From: Labedella phragmitis
GTDB lineage: Bacteria > Actinomycetota > Actinomycetes > Actinomycetales > Microbacteriaceae
Assembly (NCBI RefSeq): GCF_004078635.1
Contig: NZ_RZNB01000002.1
Location: forward strand, 620,001-684,000
Reading direction: 5' to 3'
Length of the DNA: 64,000 nt
Position 1 is the first letter of the stretch. Every line of letters begins with the position of its first letter. The translations under genes were made by a program, and so were the position numbers. Below the pieces are notes generated by a model. It did not search any database. It was not told where the DNA came from and saw only the letters and a program-made list of their open reading frames with translations. This document shows, piece by piece, positions 1 to 8,516 of this stretch.

Positions 1-1
1 G

Positions 2-451
2 CTGCTCGACACCACCCGCACACCGTGGACCGGCCACGTCTACACGCACGACCCGGGCGCGGCCTCGTTCGGAATGGAGGCGGCGGACGCCCTCGGCGTC
101 GCGGCCGAACGCGTCTTCAAGACCCTGATCGTCGAGATCGACGGCTCGATCGTCGTGGTCGTCATCCCCGTCGCCCATCGCCTCGACCTCGGTGCGGCCG
201 CCCGAGCCGTCGGAGGCAAGCGCGCCGTCCTGGCGGATCCGGCCGTCGCGGAGCGCCGGACCGGTTACGTCGTCGGTGGCATCAGTCCACTCGGTCAGAA
301 GCACGCCCACCGGACGGTCGTCGATGCGTCGGCGGATGCCCTGGCGACCGTTTTCATTTCCGGTGGCCGACGCGGTTTCGAGATCGAGCTCGCGCCCGCC
401 GACCTGCTCCGGCTCACCGCGGGCACGACCGCCGCGTTGACGGCCGACTGA
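2..451 (+). CDS. ybaK: Cys-tRNA(Pro)/Cys-tRNA(Cys) deacylase, YbaK/EbsC family (5' end cut off by the window)
   Basis: The reading frame is open from base 2 to a TGA at 449-451, so only the last 149 residues are present. The readable part carries the YbaK/ProX-type fold signatures: GVAAERVFKTLIVEIDG, then a stretch with AVGGKRAVLADP, then GYVVGGISPLGQKHAHRTVVD, and a C-terminal ISGGRRGFEIELAPADLL. Proteins of this family hydrolyse mischarged Cys-tRNA(Pro) in trans as translation quality control in the cytoplasm. The family is normally about 155-165 residues, so only about ten residues should be missing. It converges on glgP with a gap of only six bases and no room for a separate terminator. 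Family assignment is firm; substrate is inferred from the family. Confidence 0.9.
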   Translation: MLDTTRTPWTGHVYTHDPGAASFGMEAADALGVAAERVFKTLIVEIDGSIVVVVIPVAHRLDLGAAARAVGGKRAVLADPAVAERRTGYVVGGISPLGQKHAHRTVVDASADALATVFISGGRRGFEIELAPADLLRLTAGTTAALTAD

Positions 452-457
452 CCCACC

Positions 458-3037
458 TCACTGGGCGACGGCGACGAGTCCCATCTCCACGTCGCTCGCG
501 ACATCCGCGTGGTGCGGCACGACGCGGACCGTGTAGCCGAAGTTGCCGGAGCGCTCCAGCCGCAGTTCGCCACCGTAGACCGTGCCCCCGTCGTCGGTGC
601 CGCGCCCCGCGCTGACGCCGGGATCGACAGGCTCGAGCGGAAGAATCGACGCGTCGGTCAGCTCCCCTTCCGCCGAGCCCGAACCGTACACGAGCTCGAC
701 ACTGACGTCCTCGGATCTGAGGGCGCCGAGGTCGACGTACGCGCGCAGTCGCAACATCTCGCCGACCTGCGGTGTGACGTCGAGGCCACCCGATTCGACG
801 TGGGTGATGGCCACGTTCGGCCAGGCCGACACGACGCGTTGTTTCCATGCGGCGAGCTCGCGCGCCGGACGGTAGCCCGACTCCGAGAGCCGCGCCGCCG
901 CTCGAGCTGCCGGCACGTAGAGCGCCTCGACGTACTGGCGGAGCATGCGATCCGCGCTGAGGGTGGGAGACAGCGTCGCGAGCGAGTGCCGCACCGACGT
1001 CATCCAGCTACGCGGGATGCCCGCGTCGTCGCGATCGTAGAAGCGCGGAACGATGTGATGCTCGAGGAGCTCGTACAGCGACGACGCCTCGATGCGGTCA
1101 CGTTCCTCCGGAGGGACGTTCGCCGCCGCGGTGGGAATGCCCCAGCCGTTCGCGCCGTCGTGGAACTCGTTCCACCAGCCGTCGAGGATGGACAGGTTGA
1201 GCGAGCCGTTGAGGGCGGCCTTCATGCCCGAGGTGCCGCACGCCTCGAGAGGGCGCAGCGGGTTGTTGAGCCAGACGTCGGTGCCCGGGAACAGGGTCTT
1301 CGCCATCGCCATGTCGTAGTCCGGCAGGAAGACGATGCGGGAGCGCACGTCCGGGTGCGCCGTGAACTCGACGAGCTGCTGGATGAGCCGCTTCCCCTCC
1401 TCGTCGGCCGGGTGCGACTTACCGGCGACGACGATCTGGATGGGGCGCTCCGGGTCGAGGAGGAGTGCTCTCAGTCGCTCCTCGTCGTGGAGCATGAGCG
1501 TCAGGCGCTTGTATGTGGGCACGCGCCGGGCGAAACCGATCGTCAGGATGTCGGGGTCGAGGACGGAACCGATCCAGTCGGGCACCACTCCCCCGGGGTT
1601 CTGCGACACCCATGTGGCCTCGACCCGACGACGCGCATCGGCGACGAGTTCGGCGCGCAGACGGCGCTTGGTCTCCCAGAGCGCCCCGTCGCTCACCGCG
1701 TCGTCACGCCAGTCGACGGCCGTGGTGTCGCGCGTCCCCCACGCGCGTTCGGCGAGCTCGGCGAGGTGGGGGCTCGTCCACGTGGCGGCGTGCACTCCGT
1801 TCGTGATGGAACCGATGGGGACGTCGTTCTCGTCGAACCCCGGCCACAGCGACCGGAACATCCGGCGCGAGACCTCGCCGTGCAGACGAGAGACGCCGTT
1901 GGCCCGCTGCGCGAGACGAAAGCCCATGATGGCCATGTTGAACGGACCGACGACACCGCTCGCATCGACCTCCTGGCCGAGGGAGAGCACGTCGTCGGCG
2001 TCCACCCCGGGGAGCAGATCCGTCGAGAAGTACCGGCGGACGAGCGCCGGGTCGAAGCGATCGATGCCGGCGGGAACCGGCGTGTGGGTCGTGAATACGG
2101 CGCCACCGCGGACGACCTCGTGAGCCTCGGCGAAGCTCAGACCGGCACCCACGAGGTCGGAGATGCGCTCGAGACCGAGGAACCCGGCGTGGCCCTCGTT
2201 CGTGTGGAACACGGCCGGGAACGCCGAGCCCGTCAGCTCGCACCACTGCTTGATCGCCCGGACCCCTCCGATGCCGAGCAGCAGTTCCTGTCGGAGGCGA
2301 TGCTCCTCTCCCCCTCCGTAGAGGCGGTCCGTCACCTGGCAGAGGTCGGCGTCGTTCTCGGGTACGTCGGTGTCGAGGAGGAGCAGGGTCACTCGGCCGA
2401 CCTTCGCCGTCCAGACCCGCGAGTTGAGCGAACGACCGTCCGGCAGGGCGAGCACGACGTCGACGGGAGTGCCGTCGAGGTGACGCAGCACGGAGAGCGG
2501 GAGTCCGTCCGGATCGACGATGGGGTAGGTCTCCTGCTGCCAGCCGTCGGCGGACAGCGACTGACTGAAGTACCCCGAGCGGTAGAACAAGCCGACCGCG
2601 ACGAGCGGGACGCCGAGGTCCGACGCGCTCTTCAGATGGTCGCCGGCGAGGATCCCGAGGCCGCCGGAGTACTGCGGGAGCGCCGCGGTGATGCCGTACT
2701 CGGGAGAGAAGTAGGCGATGGACTCCGGCTTGTCCCCCTCGAGGTGCTGGTACCAGCGCGGCTCGGCGAGGTACCGCTCGAGGTCGTCGCGCAACGCATG
2801 TGCCCGGTCGACGAAACCGTCGTCGGCGGCGAGCTCGTCAAGGCGCGACTGGGAGACGGAGGCGAAGAGCGCCGTGGGATCGCGTTGCGCGTGTTCCCAC
2901 GCGCCGGGCGCGATCTCCGAGAACAGCTCCCTCGTGGGCTCATGCCACACCCACCGGAGGTTGCCGACGAGAGTCTCGAGAGCGGCGAGCCGCTCCGGGA
3001 GAGCGGGGCGGACGGCGAAACGACGAATGGCCTTCAC
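458..3037 (-). CDS. glgP: alpha-glucan (glycogen/maltodextrin) phosphorylase, GT35
   Basis: 859-residue phosphorylase of the actinobacterial type. It begins with the DUF3417 segment (RWVWHEPTRELFSEI near residue 30), and the pyridoxal-phosphate lysine lies in GTSGMKAALNGSLN near residue 600. It releases glucose-1-phosphate from non-reducing ends of alpha-1,4-glucans in the cytoplasm. The start is a GTG with no ribosome-binding site. A TAGGCT element (3044-3049) ends exactly six bases before it, so the mRNA is probably leaderless. The gene is divergent from glgE-glgB across 105 bp, placing degradation and synthesis of the same polymer back to back. Family assignment is firm; direction of flux is not visible in sequence. 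Confidence 0.95.
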   Translation of the reverse strand: MKAIRRFAVRPALPERLAALETLVGNLRWVWHEPTRELFSEIAPGAWEHAQRDPTALFASVSQSRLDELAADDGFVDRAHALRDDLERYLAEPRWYQHLEGDKPESIAYFSPEYGITAALPQYSGGLGILAGDHLKSASDLGVPLVAVGLFYRSGYFSQSLSADGWQQETYPIVDPDGLPLSVLRHLDGTPVDVVLALPDGRSLNSRVWTAKVGRVTLLLLDTDVPENDADLCQVTDRLYGGGEEHRLRQELLLGIGGVRAIKQWCELTGSAFPAVFHTNEGHAGFLGLERISDLVGAGLSFAEAHEVVRGGAVFTTHTPVPAGIDRFDPALVRRYFSTDLLPGVDADDVLSLGQEVDASGVVGPFNMAIMGFRLAQRANGVSRLHGEVSRRMFRSLWPGFDENDVPIGSITNGVHAATWTSPHLAELAERAWGTRDTTAVDWRDDAVSDGALWETKRRLRAELVADARRRVEATWVSQNPGGVVPDWIGSVLDPDILTIGFARRVPTYKRLTLMLHDEERLRALLLDPERPIQIVVAGKSHPADEEGKRLIQQLVEFTAHPDVRSRIVFLPDYDMAMAKTLFPGTDVWLNNPLRPLEACGTSGMKAALNGSLNLSILDGWWNEFHDGANGWGIPTAAANVPPEERDRIEASSLYELLEHHIVPRFYDRDDAGIPRSWMTSVRHSLATLSPTLSADRMLRQYVEALYVPAARAAARLSESGYRPARELAAWKQRVVSAWPNVAITHVESGGLDVTPQVGEMLRLRAYVDLGALRSEDVSVELVYGSGSAEGELTDASILPLEPVDPGVSAGRGTDDGGTVYGGELRLERSGNFGYTVRVVPHHADVASDVEMGLVAVAQ

Positions 3038-3043
3038 GCGCTC

Positions 3044-3049
3044 AGCCTA
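3044..3049 (-). promoter_or_regulatory. putative -10 element of a leaderless glgP mRNA
   Basis: Reads TAGGCT on the reverse strand, followed by GAGCGC and then the GTG start. The exact 6-nt spacing puts the expected transcription start on the start codon. No convincing -35 is visible. Confidence 0.5.
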
Positions 3050-3130
3050 CGGGAGGGGGAGGAGTGTAGCGCGTCGGGCCCACAGGGCGCGGACGTGCCC
3101 CGGACCCTGCCGCGGGATGGCCCGACGGGG

Positions 3131-3136
3131 TACGGT
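3131..3136 (+). promoter_or_regulatory. putative -10 element of a leaderless glgE mRNA
   Basis: TACGGT, then six bases (CTGAGG), then the GTG start of glgE. It mirrors the arrangement at glgP on the other side of the same 105-bp intergenic region, which therefore holds two divergent promoters. Confidence 0.45.
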
Positions 3137-3142
3137 CTGAGG

Positions 3143-5215
3143 GTGGCGAAGAAGACGGCCGACCTTCAGTCGGCGCAGAAGGCTCAACCGACGACGACGA
3201 CTCCGGACGGGTCTCTCCCGAGCCCCGGATCCCCAACGATCGGGCGCATTCCCATCCTCGGGGTCTCCCCGGAGGTCGAAGGCGGTCGATGGCCGGCGAA
3301 GGCCTTCGCGGGCGAGATCGTCCCCTTCCGAGCGACGGCGTTCCGTGAGGGCCACGACCTCATCGGTGTCCGCGCGCTCCTCACGTCGCCGAAGGGAGCG
3401 GAGTCGACGGTCGTGCTCGACCCGGGCGCACCCGGTACCGACTCGTGGGAGGGCGAGGCCCGCCTGGACGAACTCGGGACCTGGTCGTTCCGTATCCTCG
3501 CCTTCGCCGACGAGTTCGCGACGTGGCACCACAACGCCGAGATCAAGATCGACGCCGGGATCGACGTCGAACTCATGTACACGATCGGAGCGCAGCTGCT
3601 GGCCGCCGCCTCGGCCGACGCGTCCCGTCCCGCGTCCGAGCGCACCTACTTGTCACGACTCGCCAAAAAGCTGTCCTCCGTCAAGAAGACCGACGACCGG
3701 CGTTCCATCCTCGATGACCCGAAACTCGCACGCATCGCGCGAGAACGCCCCTTCATGGGGCTGCGCTCCACCTCCGAACCGCGGACGATCCGTGTCGAGA
3801 GGACCAGGGCCGGCTTCGCCTCGTGGTACGAGTTCTTCCCCCGATCGGAGGGCGCGCGGAAGCTCGAGGACGGGTCCTGGGTCTCCGGTACCTTCGCGAC
3901 CGCTGCGAAGCGCCTCCCCGCGGTCGCCGCTATGGGCTTCGACATCGTCTACCTCCCGCCGATCCACCCCATCGGGCGCGCCTTCCGGAAGGGACCGAAC
4001 AACTCGCTCGACGCGGGGCCAAACGACCCCGGCTCCCCCTGGGCGATCGGATCCGCCGAGGGCGGCCACGACGCGATCCACCCCGACCTCGGAACCGTCG
4101 AGGACTTTCAAGCCTTCCTCGGTTCGGCGTCGGAGCTCGGCCTCGAGGTCGCGCTCGACCTCGCCCTCCAAGCATCCCCCGACCACCCGTGGGTGACGGA
4201 ACACCCAGAGTGGTTCACGACGCTCCCCGACGGGTCGATCGCGTACGCCGAGAACCCTCCCAAGAAGTACCAGGACATCTATCCGATCAACTTCGACAAC
4301 GATCCGGAGGGTATCCGCGCCGAGGTGCTCCGCATCGTGCGGTACTGGATGTCGCTCGGCGTCCGCACCTTCCGCGTCGACAACCCGCACACGAAGCCCG
4401 TCGAGTTCTGGGAATGGCTCATCGGCGAGATCAACGCGACGGATCCGGACGTCGTCTTCCTGGCGGAGGCGTTCACCCGCCCGGCGATGATGCGAGCGCT
4501 CGCGAAGGTCGGCTTCCAGCAGGGCTACTCCTACTTCACCTGGCGGAACACACGCGAGGAGCTCGAGGAGTTCTTCATGAGCATCTCGACGGAAACGGCC
4601 GAGTACTACCGGCCGAATCTGTTCGTGAATACGCCGGACATCCTCACCGAATACCTGCAGTTCGGCGGACCGGCGGCGTTCACCATCCGGGCGGCGCTCG
4701 CCGCGACGGCCGGGGCCCTGTGGGGCGTCTACTCCGGATTCGAATTGTTCGAGAACGTCGCGCGGCCCGGTTCCGAGGAGAACATCGACAACGAGAAGTA
4801 CGAGTACAAGGTCCGCGACTATGCGGCTGCGGAGGCAGCCGGCGCCTCCCTCGGTCTCTTCATCGGCACCCTGAACCGGATCCGTCGAGAGCACCCGGCT
4901 CTCGGCCAGCTGCGCAACCTGCGCATCCATGCCTCAGACGACGAGAACATCCTCGTCTACTCGAAGCACGTCTCCGCCGAGCTCTCCCCGACCGGTGCCT
5001 CCGACACGATCATCGTGGTCGCGAACGTCGATCCGCACTCGGTGCGCGAGACCGTCGTGCACCTGGATACGACCCTCTTCGGCATCACGCGCGGCACCAC
5101 CTTCCGCGTGCACGACCTCGTCACCGACGCCGTCTGGGAGTGGGGCGCGGACAACTACGTCAAGCTCGACGCCTTCACCACGCCCGTGCACATTCTCGAG
5201 ATCCTGGAGGACTGA
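3143..5215 (+). CDS. glgE: alpha-1,4-glucan:maltose-1-phosphate maltosyltransferase (GH13_3)
   Basis: 690-residue GlgE. The N-terminal domain contains GRIPILGVSPEVEGGRWPAK, followed by a GH13 barrel with YLPPIHPIGRAFRKGPNN. The nucleophile Asp is in FRVDNPHTKP (near residue 412) and the acid/base Glu in VVFLAEAFTRP (near 440). It transfers maltosyl units from maltose-1-phosphate to growing alpha-glucan, the key step of the TreS/Mak/GlgE route found mainly in actinobacteria. The frame stays open far upstream, antisense to glgP, but family similarity begins just after the GTG at 3143, which is also where the -10-like element points. The stop is two bases before the glgB start, so the two genes are surely co-transcribed. 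Confidence 0.95.
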   Translation: MAKKTADLQSAQKAQPTTTTPDGSLPSPGSPTIGRIPILGVSPEVEGGRWPAKAFAGEIVPFRATAFREGHDLIGVRALLTSPKGAESTVVLDPGAPGTDSWEGEARLDELGTWSFRILAFADEFATWHHNAEIKIDAGIDVELMYTIGAQLLAAASADASRPASERTYLSRLAKKLSSVKKTDDRRSILDDPKLARIARERPFMGLRSTSEPRTIRVERTRAGFASWYEFFPRSEGARKLEDGSWVSGTFATAAKRLPAVAAMGFDIVYLPPIHPIGRAFRKGPNNSLDAGPNDPGSPWAIGSAEGGHDAIHPDLGTVEDFQAFLGSASELGLEVALDLALQASPDHPWVTEHPEWFTTLPDGSIAYAENPPKKYQDIYPINFDNDPEGIRAEVLRIVRYWMSLGVRTFRVDNPHTKPVEFWEWLIGEINATDPDVVFLAEAFTRPAMMRALAKVGFQQGYSYFTWRNTREELEEFFMSISTETAEYYRPNLFVNTPDILTEYLQFGGPAAFTIRAALAATAGALWGVYSGFELFENVARPGSEENIDNEKYEYKVRDYAAAEAAGASLGLFIGTLNRIRREHPALGQLRNLRIHASDDENILVYSKHVSAELSPTGASDTIIVVANVDPHSVRETVVHLDTTLFGITRGTTFRVHDLVTDAVWEWGADNYVKLDAFTTPVHILEILED

Positions 5216-5217
5216 TC

Positions 5218-7488
5218 GTGACCACGATCCCCCCGAACACTCCCCCCGCCCCGGGCGACACCGTCTCGACCGAGAGGCAGCGCACGGCGCCCGACAAGGT
5301 CGCCATCCCCCCTCTCGACGACGTCGTCCTCGATCGCATCGCCGCGGGTGAGCACCACGACCCGCACTCGGTCCTCGGCAGCCACCCGGTCGCCGCCGAC
5401 GGCGTCTCCGACGCCCTCACGGTGATCCGAACGCGACGTCCGCTCGCGACACGCGTTTCCGCGGTCCTCGACAGCGGCGCTCGCGTCGAGCTCTCACACG
5501 TGCGTGCGGGCATCTGGCAGGGGGCGCACGTCGCCGGTCACCAGCCGTATCAGATCGAGGCGAGCTATGACGGCGGGCCCGACTGGATCGCGGACGACCC
5601 GTATGCGTTCGCCCCCGCGATCGGCGAGCTCGATCTCCATCTCATCGGCGAGGGCCGCCACGAGCGCTTGTGGGACGTCCTCGGCGCCCACCGTCGCACC
5701 CTCGGTACCGCCGAGCGTCCCGTCACCGGCACGTCGTTCACGGTGTGGGCACCCCACGCGAGTGCCGTCCGAGTCGTCGGAACCTTCAACGACTGGAACG
5801 GCGAAGGTCACGCACTGCGCTCGATGGGCGGCTCCGGCGTCTGGGAGATCTTCGTCCCCGGAGTCGAGAGCGGCGCGCTCTACAAGTTCGCGTTGCGCGG
5901 CCGCGACGGCAACTGGGTCTCGAAGGCCGACCCCCTCGCGCGGTTCTCCGAGACTGCCGGTCTCACGGCGTCGATCGTCACCGAGTCCCACTACGAGTGG
6001 AACGACTCCGAATGGATGACGGCCCGTGCGGCGCGCGATCCCCACAACGGCCCGATGAGCGTCTACGAACTGCACGCCGGCTCGTGGCGGCTCGGCCTCG
6101 GCTACCGTGAGCTCGCCGACCACCTCATCGAGTACGTCACCGAGCTCGGCTTCACGCACGTCGAGTTCATGCCCCTCGCAGAGCATCCCTTCGGCGGCTC
6201 ATGGGGCTACCAGGTCACGGGCTACTACGCCCCCACGAGCCGCTTCGGCGACCCGGACGACCTGCGCTACCTGATCGACCGCCTCCACCAGGCCGGGATC
6301 GGCGTGCTCGTCGACTGGGTGCCCGGTCACTTCGCGACCGACGCGTGGGCGCTCGCGCGCTTCGACGGCGAGGCCCTCTACGAGCACCCCGACCCGCGCC
6401 GAGGCGAGCACAAGGACTGGGGAACGCTCATCTTCGACTTCGGAAACCCGCAGGTGCGGAACTTCCTCGTCGCGAACGCGCTCTACTGGCTCGAGGAATT
6501 CCACGTCGACGGTCTCCGCGTCGACGCCGTCGCCTCGATGCTCTACCTCGATTACAGCCGCCAACCGGGCGAGTGGCTGCCGAACATCCATGGTGGCAAC
6601 GAGAACCTCGAGGCGATCAGCCTGCTGCAGGAAGCCAATGCCACGGCCTACCGTCGCAACCCCGGCGTCATCATGATCGCCGAGGAATCGACGAACTGGG
6701 GCGGTGTGACAGCGCCGACGAGCGGCGGCGGACTCGGCTTCGGTCTCAAGTGGAACATGGGCTGGATGCACGACTCCCTCCAGTACATCGCCAACGACCC
6801 GATGTGGCGCTCGTACCACCACGGCGAGATCACCTTCTCGTTCCTCTATGCGTTCAGCGAGAACTTCCTGCTGCCGATCAGCCATGACGAGGTGGTGCAC
6901 GGCAAGGGCTCGCTCATCGGCAAGATGCCCGGCGATCACTGGCAGAAGCTCGCCAACATGCGCGCCTTCCTCACCTTCATGTGGGCGCATCCCGGCAAGC
7001 AGTTGCTCTTCATGGGCCAGGAGTTCGGTCAGTTGTCCGAATGGTCGGAGGCGCGAGACCTCGACTGGTGGATCCTCGACCAGCCGGCGCACCGCGGGCT
7101 CCACTCGCTCGTCACACAACTCAACCGGGTCTATCGCGAGAACTCGGCTCTCTGGGAGCACGACAACGACTCCTCGGGGTTCGAGTGGCTCGACGGCGGC
7201 GATTCGACGCGCAACATCATCTCGTTCCTCCGCCGGGACGGCAACGGAGACGAGATCGCCGTGTTCATGAACTTCTCGGGCACGACCGTCGGCCCGTACC
7301 GCGCGGGCTTCCCGCAATCGGGCGTCTGGGACGAGATCCTCAACTCGGACGCCGCCGAGTTCGGCGGCTCCGGCATCGGGAACCTCGGGAGCGTCACGGT
7401 GAAGGACGAGCCATGGGCCGGCCGGCCGGCCTCCGCGGACATCACGCTGCCGCCACTCGCGGGGCTCTGGCTGAAGCGCCGCCGCTGA
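5218..7488 (+). CDS. glgB: 1,4-alpha-glucan branching enzyme (GH13_9)
   Basis: 756-residue branching enzyme that introduces alpha-1,6 branches into the glucan made by GlgE. It has an N-terminal domain (EHHDPHSVLGSHP), a CBM48-like domain (FTVWAPHASAVRVVGTFNDW) and a GH13 barrel. The nucleophile is in DGLRVDAVASMLYLDYSR (near residue 434), the acid in MIAEES (near 488), and SHDEVVHGKGSL lies near 555. The GTG start is fixed by its position two bases after the glgE TGA and by AGGA within GGAGGACTGATC, which lies inside the glgE 3' end. The long N-terminal region before CBM48 is normal for high-GC Gram-positive GlgB. Confidence 0.96.
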   Translation: MTTIPPNTPPAPGDTVSTERQRTAPDKVAIPPLDDVVLDRIAAGEHHDPHSVLGSHPVAADGVSDALTVIRTRRPLATRVSAVLDSGARVELSHVRAGIWQGAHVAGHQPYQIEASYDGGPDWIADDPYAFAPAIGELDLHLIGEGRHERLWDVLGAHRRTLGTAERPVTGTSFTVWAPHASAVRVVGTFNDWNGEGHALRSMGGSGVWEIFVPGVESGALYKFALRGRDGNWVSKADPLARFSETAGLTASIVTESHYEWNDSEWMTARAARDPHNGPMSVYELHAGSWRLGLGYRELADHLIEYVTELGFTHVEFMPLAEHPFGGSWGYQVTGYYAPTSRFGDPDDLRYLIDRLHQAGIGVLVDWVPGHFATDAWALARFDGEALYEHPDPRRGEHKDWGTLIFDFGNPQVRNFLVANALYWLEEFHVDGLRVDAVASMLYLDYSRQPGEWLPNIHGGNENLEAISLLQEANATAYRRNPGVIMIAEESTNWGGVTAPTSGGGLGFGLKWNMGWMHDSLQYIANDPMWRSYHHGEITFSFLYAFSENFLLPISHDEVVHGKGSLIGKMPGDHWQKLANMRAFLTFMWAHPGKQLLFMGQEFGQLSEWSEARDLDWWILDQPAHRGLHSLVTQLNRVYRENSALWEHDNDSSGFEWLDGGDSTRNIISFLRRDGNGDEIAVFMNFSGTTVGPYRAGFPQSGVWDEILNSDAAEFGGSGIGNLGSVTVKDEPWAGRPASADITLPPLAGLWLKRRR

Positions 7489-7504
7489 CACATCGACCGC
7501 CGGC

Positions 7505-7545
7505 ACGACGAAGCGCCCCGTCATGGAGACGGGGCGCTTCGTCGT
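7505..7545. terminator. bidirectional intrinsic terminator between glgB and the YbbN-like gene
   Basis: A perfect 18-bp stem (7505-7522 with 7528-7545) closes a 5-nt loop (ATGGA). It sits in the 83-bp gap between the convergent ends of glgB and the gene at 7572, so it can stop transcription from both sides. There is no long U-run on either strand. Confidence 0.8.
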
Positions 7546-7571
7546 TCGCCGCGGCGAGGTGTCGGCGGACC

Positions 7572-8516
7572 CTAGTACAGCAGCCCGGCGAGCCGAGCCC
7601 GCGCGGACGTGACGAGGGGGTCGCCGACGCCGACGATCTCGAAATAGTCCAGCAGGCGCTCGCGCACGCGGTCGCGTCCGTCGGAGTCGAGCACGGGGAA
7701 GAGCGCGAGGAGACGGTCGAACGCGTCGGCGACGTGGCCCCCGGACAGATCGAGGTCTGCCACGTCGAGCTGCGCGTCGACGTCCTCGGGCCCGGCTGCT
7801 GCCGCCGCTCGGATCGCGTCGAGCGTCTTGCCGTCGAGCCGGTGCAGCAGGCTCACCTGGGCGAGGCCCGCGACGGCCTCGCGGTCGTTCGGCGCCTGGA
7901 GTATCTGCTTCTGGTACGCCGCGATGGCGGTCGCGTAATCGCGGCGTGCGATCGCATCGTACGCTTCCTGGTGCAGCGGCGGGAGCTCGGGTTCGGGCGT
8001 CGGCTCGGCCGCACCGCCCTCGACGACGACACGGCCCGAGACGCCGCTCTGGGCAGCCGCCTCGACGACGCGACCGAGGACCTGCGACAACTGGGCCTCC
8101 GGCACCGCGCCCTGGAAGAGCGGCATCGGCTGTCCGCCGATCAGGACGACGACCGTCGGAGCGGTCGTCGCCTGCAGGCCCTGCACGAGCTGCGGGTTGG
8201 CATCGGCGTCCACCCGCACGAGCAGGAGTGCGCCCGCCTGCTGCGTCACGAGTCTCTCGAGAACGGGAGCGAGCGCGGTGCTCGCCTCCGAGCGGTCCGA
8301 GTAGAGCTCGACGACGACGGGCACCCGCGTGGAGAGTTCGATGAACTGCCCGAAGTTCTCGTCGGTCCCTCCGAGGACGAGGGAGGGGACGCGTACGGCC
8401 TCACCCGCATTCGGTCCGGCGGCGGCCCCCGGCGCCGCCTGCTGGGGCCGCGACGCGAGACCCGAGAGGTCGACGGCGCCGCGGAGGTTGGCGCCGGGAT
8501 TCATGGGGATGCTCAT
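7572..8516 (-). CDS. thioredoxin-fold, TPR-containing protein (YbbN/CnoX-like co-chaperone)
   Basis: 314 residues. After a Pro/Ala-rich N-terminus (residues 1-50) comes a thioredoxin-like domain (VPVVVELYSDRSEAS, then LLVRVDADANPQLVQGL and TAPTVVVLIGGQPM). The usual CxxC is replaced by SDRSEAS, so it cannot act as an ordinary thioredoxin. The C-terminal half is helical and TPR-like (EAYDAIARRDYATAIAAYQK). This architecture matches the YbbN family, which in E. coli works as a chaperone-linked holdase. The ATG overlaps the stop of the upstream gene by four bases, so translation of the two is probably coupled. Family assignment is good; role in this organism is inferred. Confidence 0.8.
   Translation of the reverse strand: MSIPMNPGANLRGAVDLSGLASRPQQAAPGAAAGPNAGEAVRVPSLVLGGTDENFGQFIELSTRVPVVVELYSDRSEASTALAPVLERLVTQQAGALLLVRVDADANPQLVQGLQATTAPTVVVLIGGQPMPLFQGAVPEAQLSQVLGRVVEAAAQSGVSGRVVVEGGAAEPTPEPELPPLHQEAYDAIARRDYATAIAAYQKQILQAPNDREAVAGLAQVSLLHRLDGKTLDAIRAAAAAGPEDVDAQLDVADLDLSGGHVADAFDRLLALFPVLDSDGRDRVRERLLDYFEIVGVGDPLVTSARARLAGLLY

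Noticed and set aside
509-3142. A long forward-strand open frame antisense to glgP that continues into glgE.
   Set aside because: It is a high-GC shadow of glgP. GlgE similarity begins only after the GTG at 3143, and a -10-like element marks that start.
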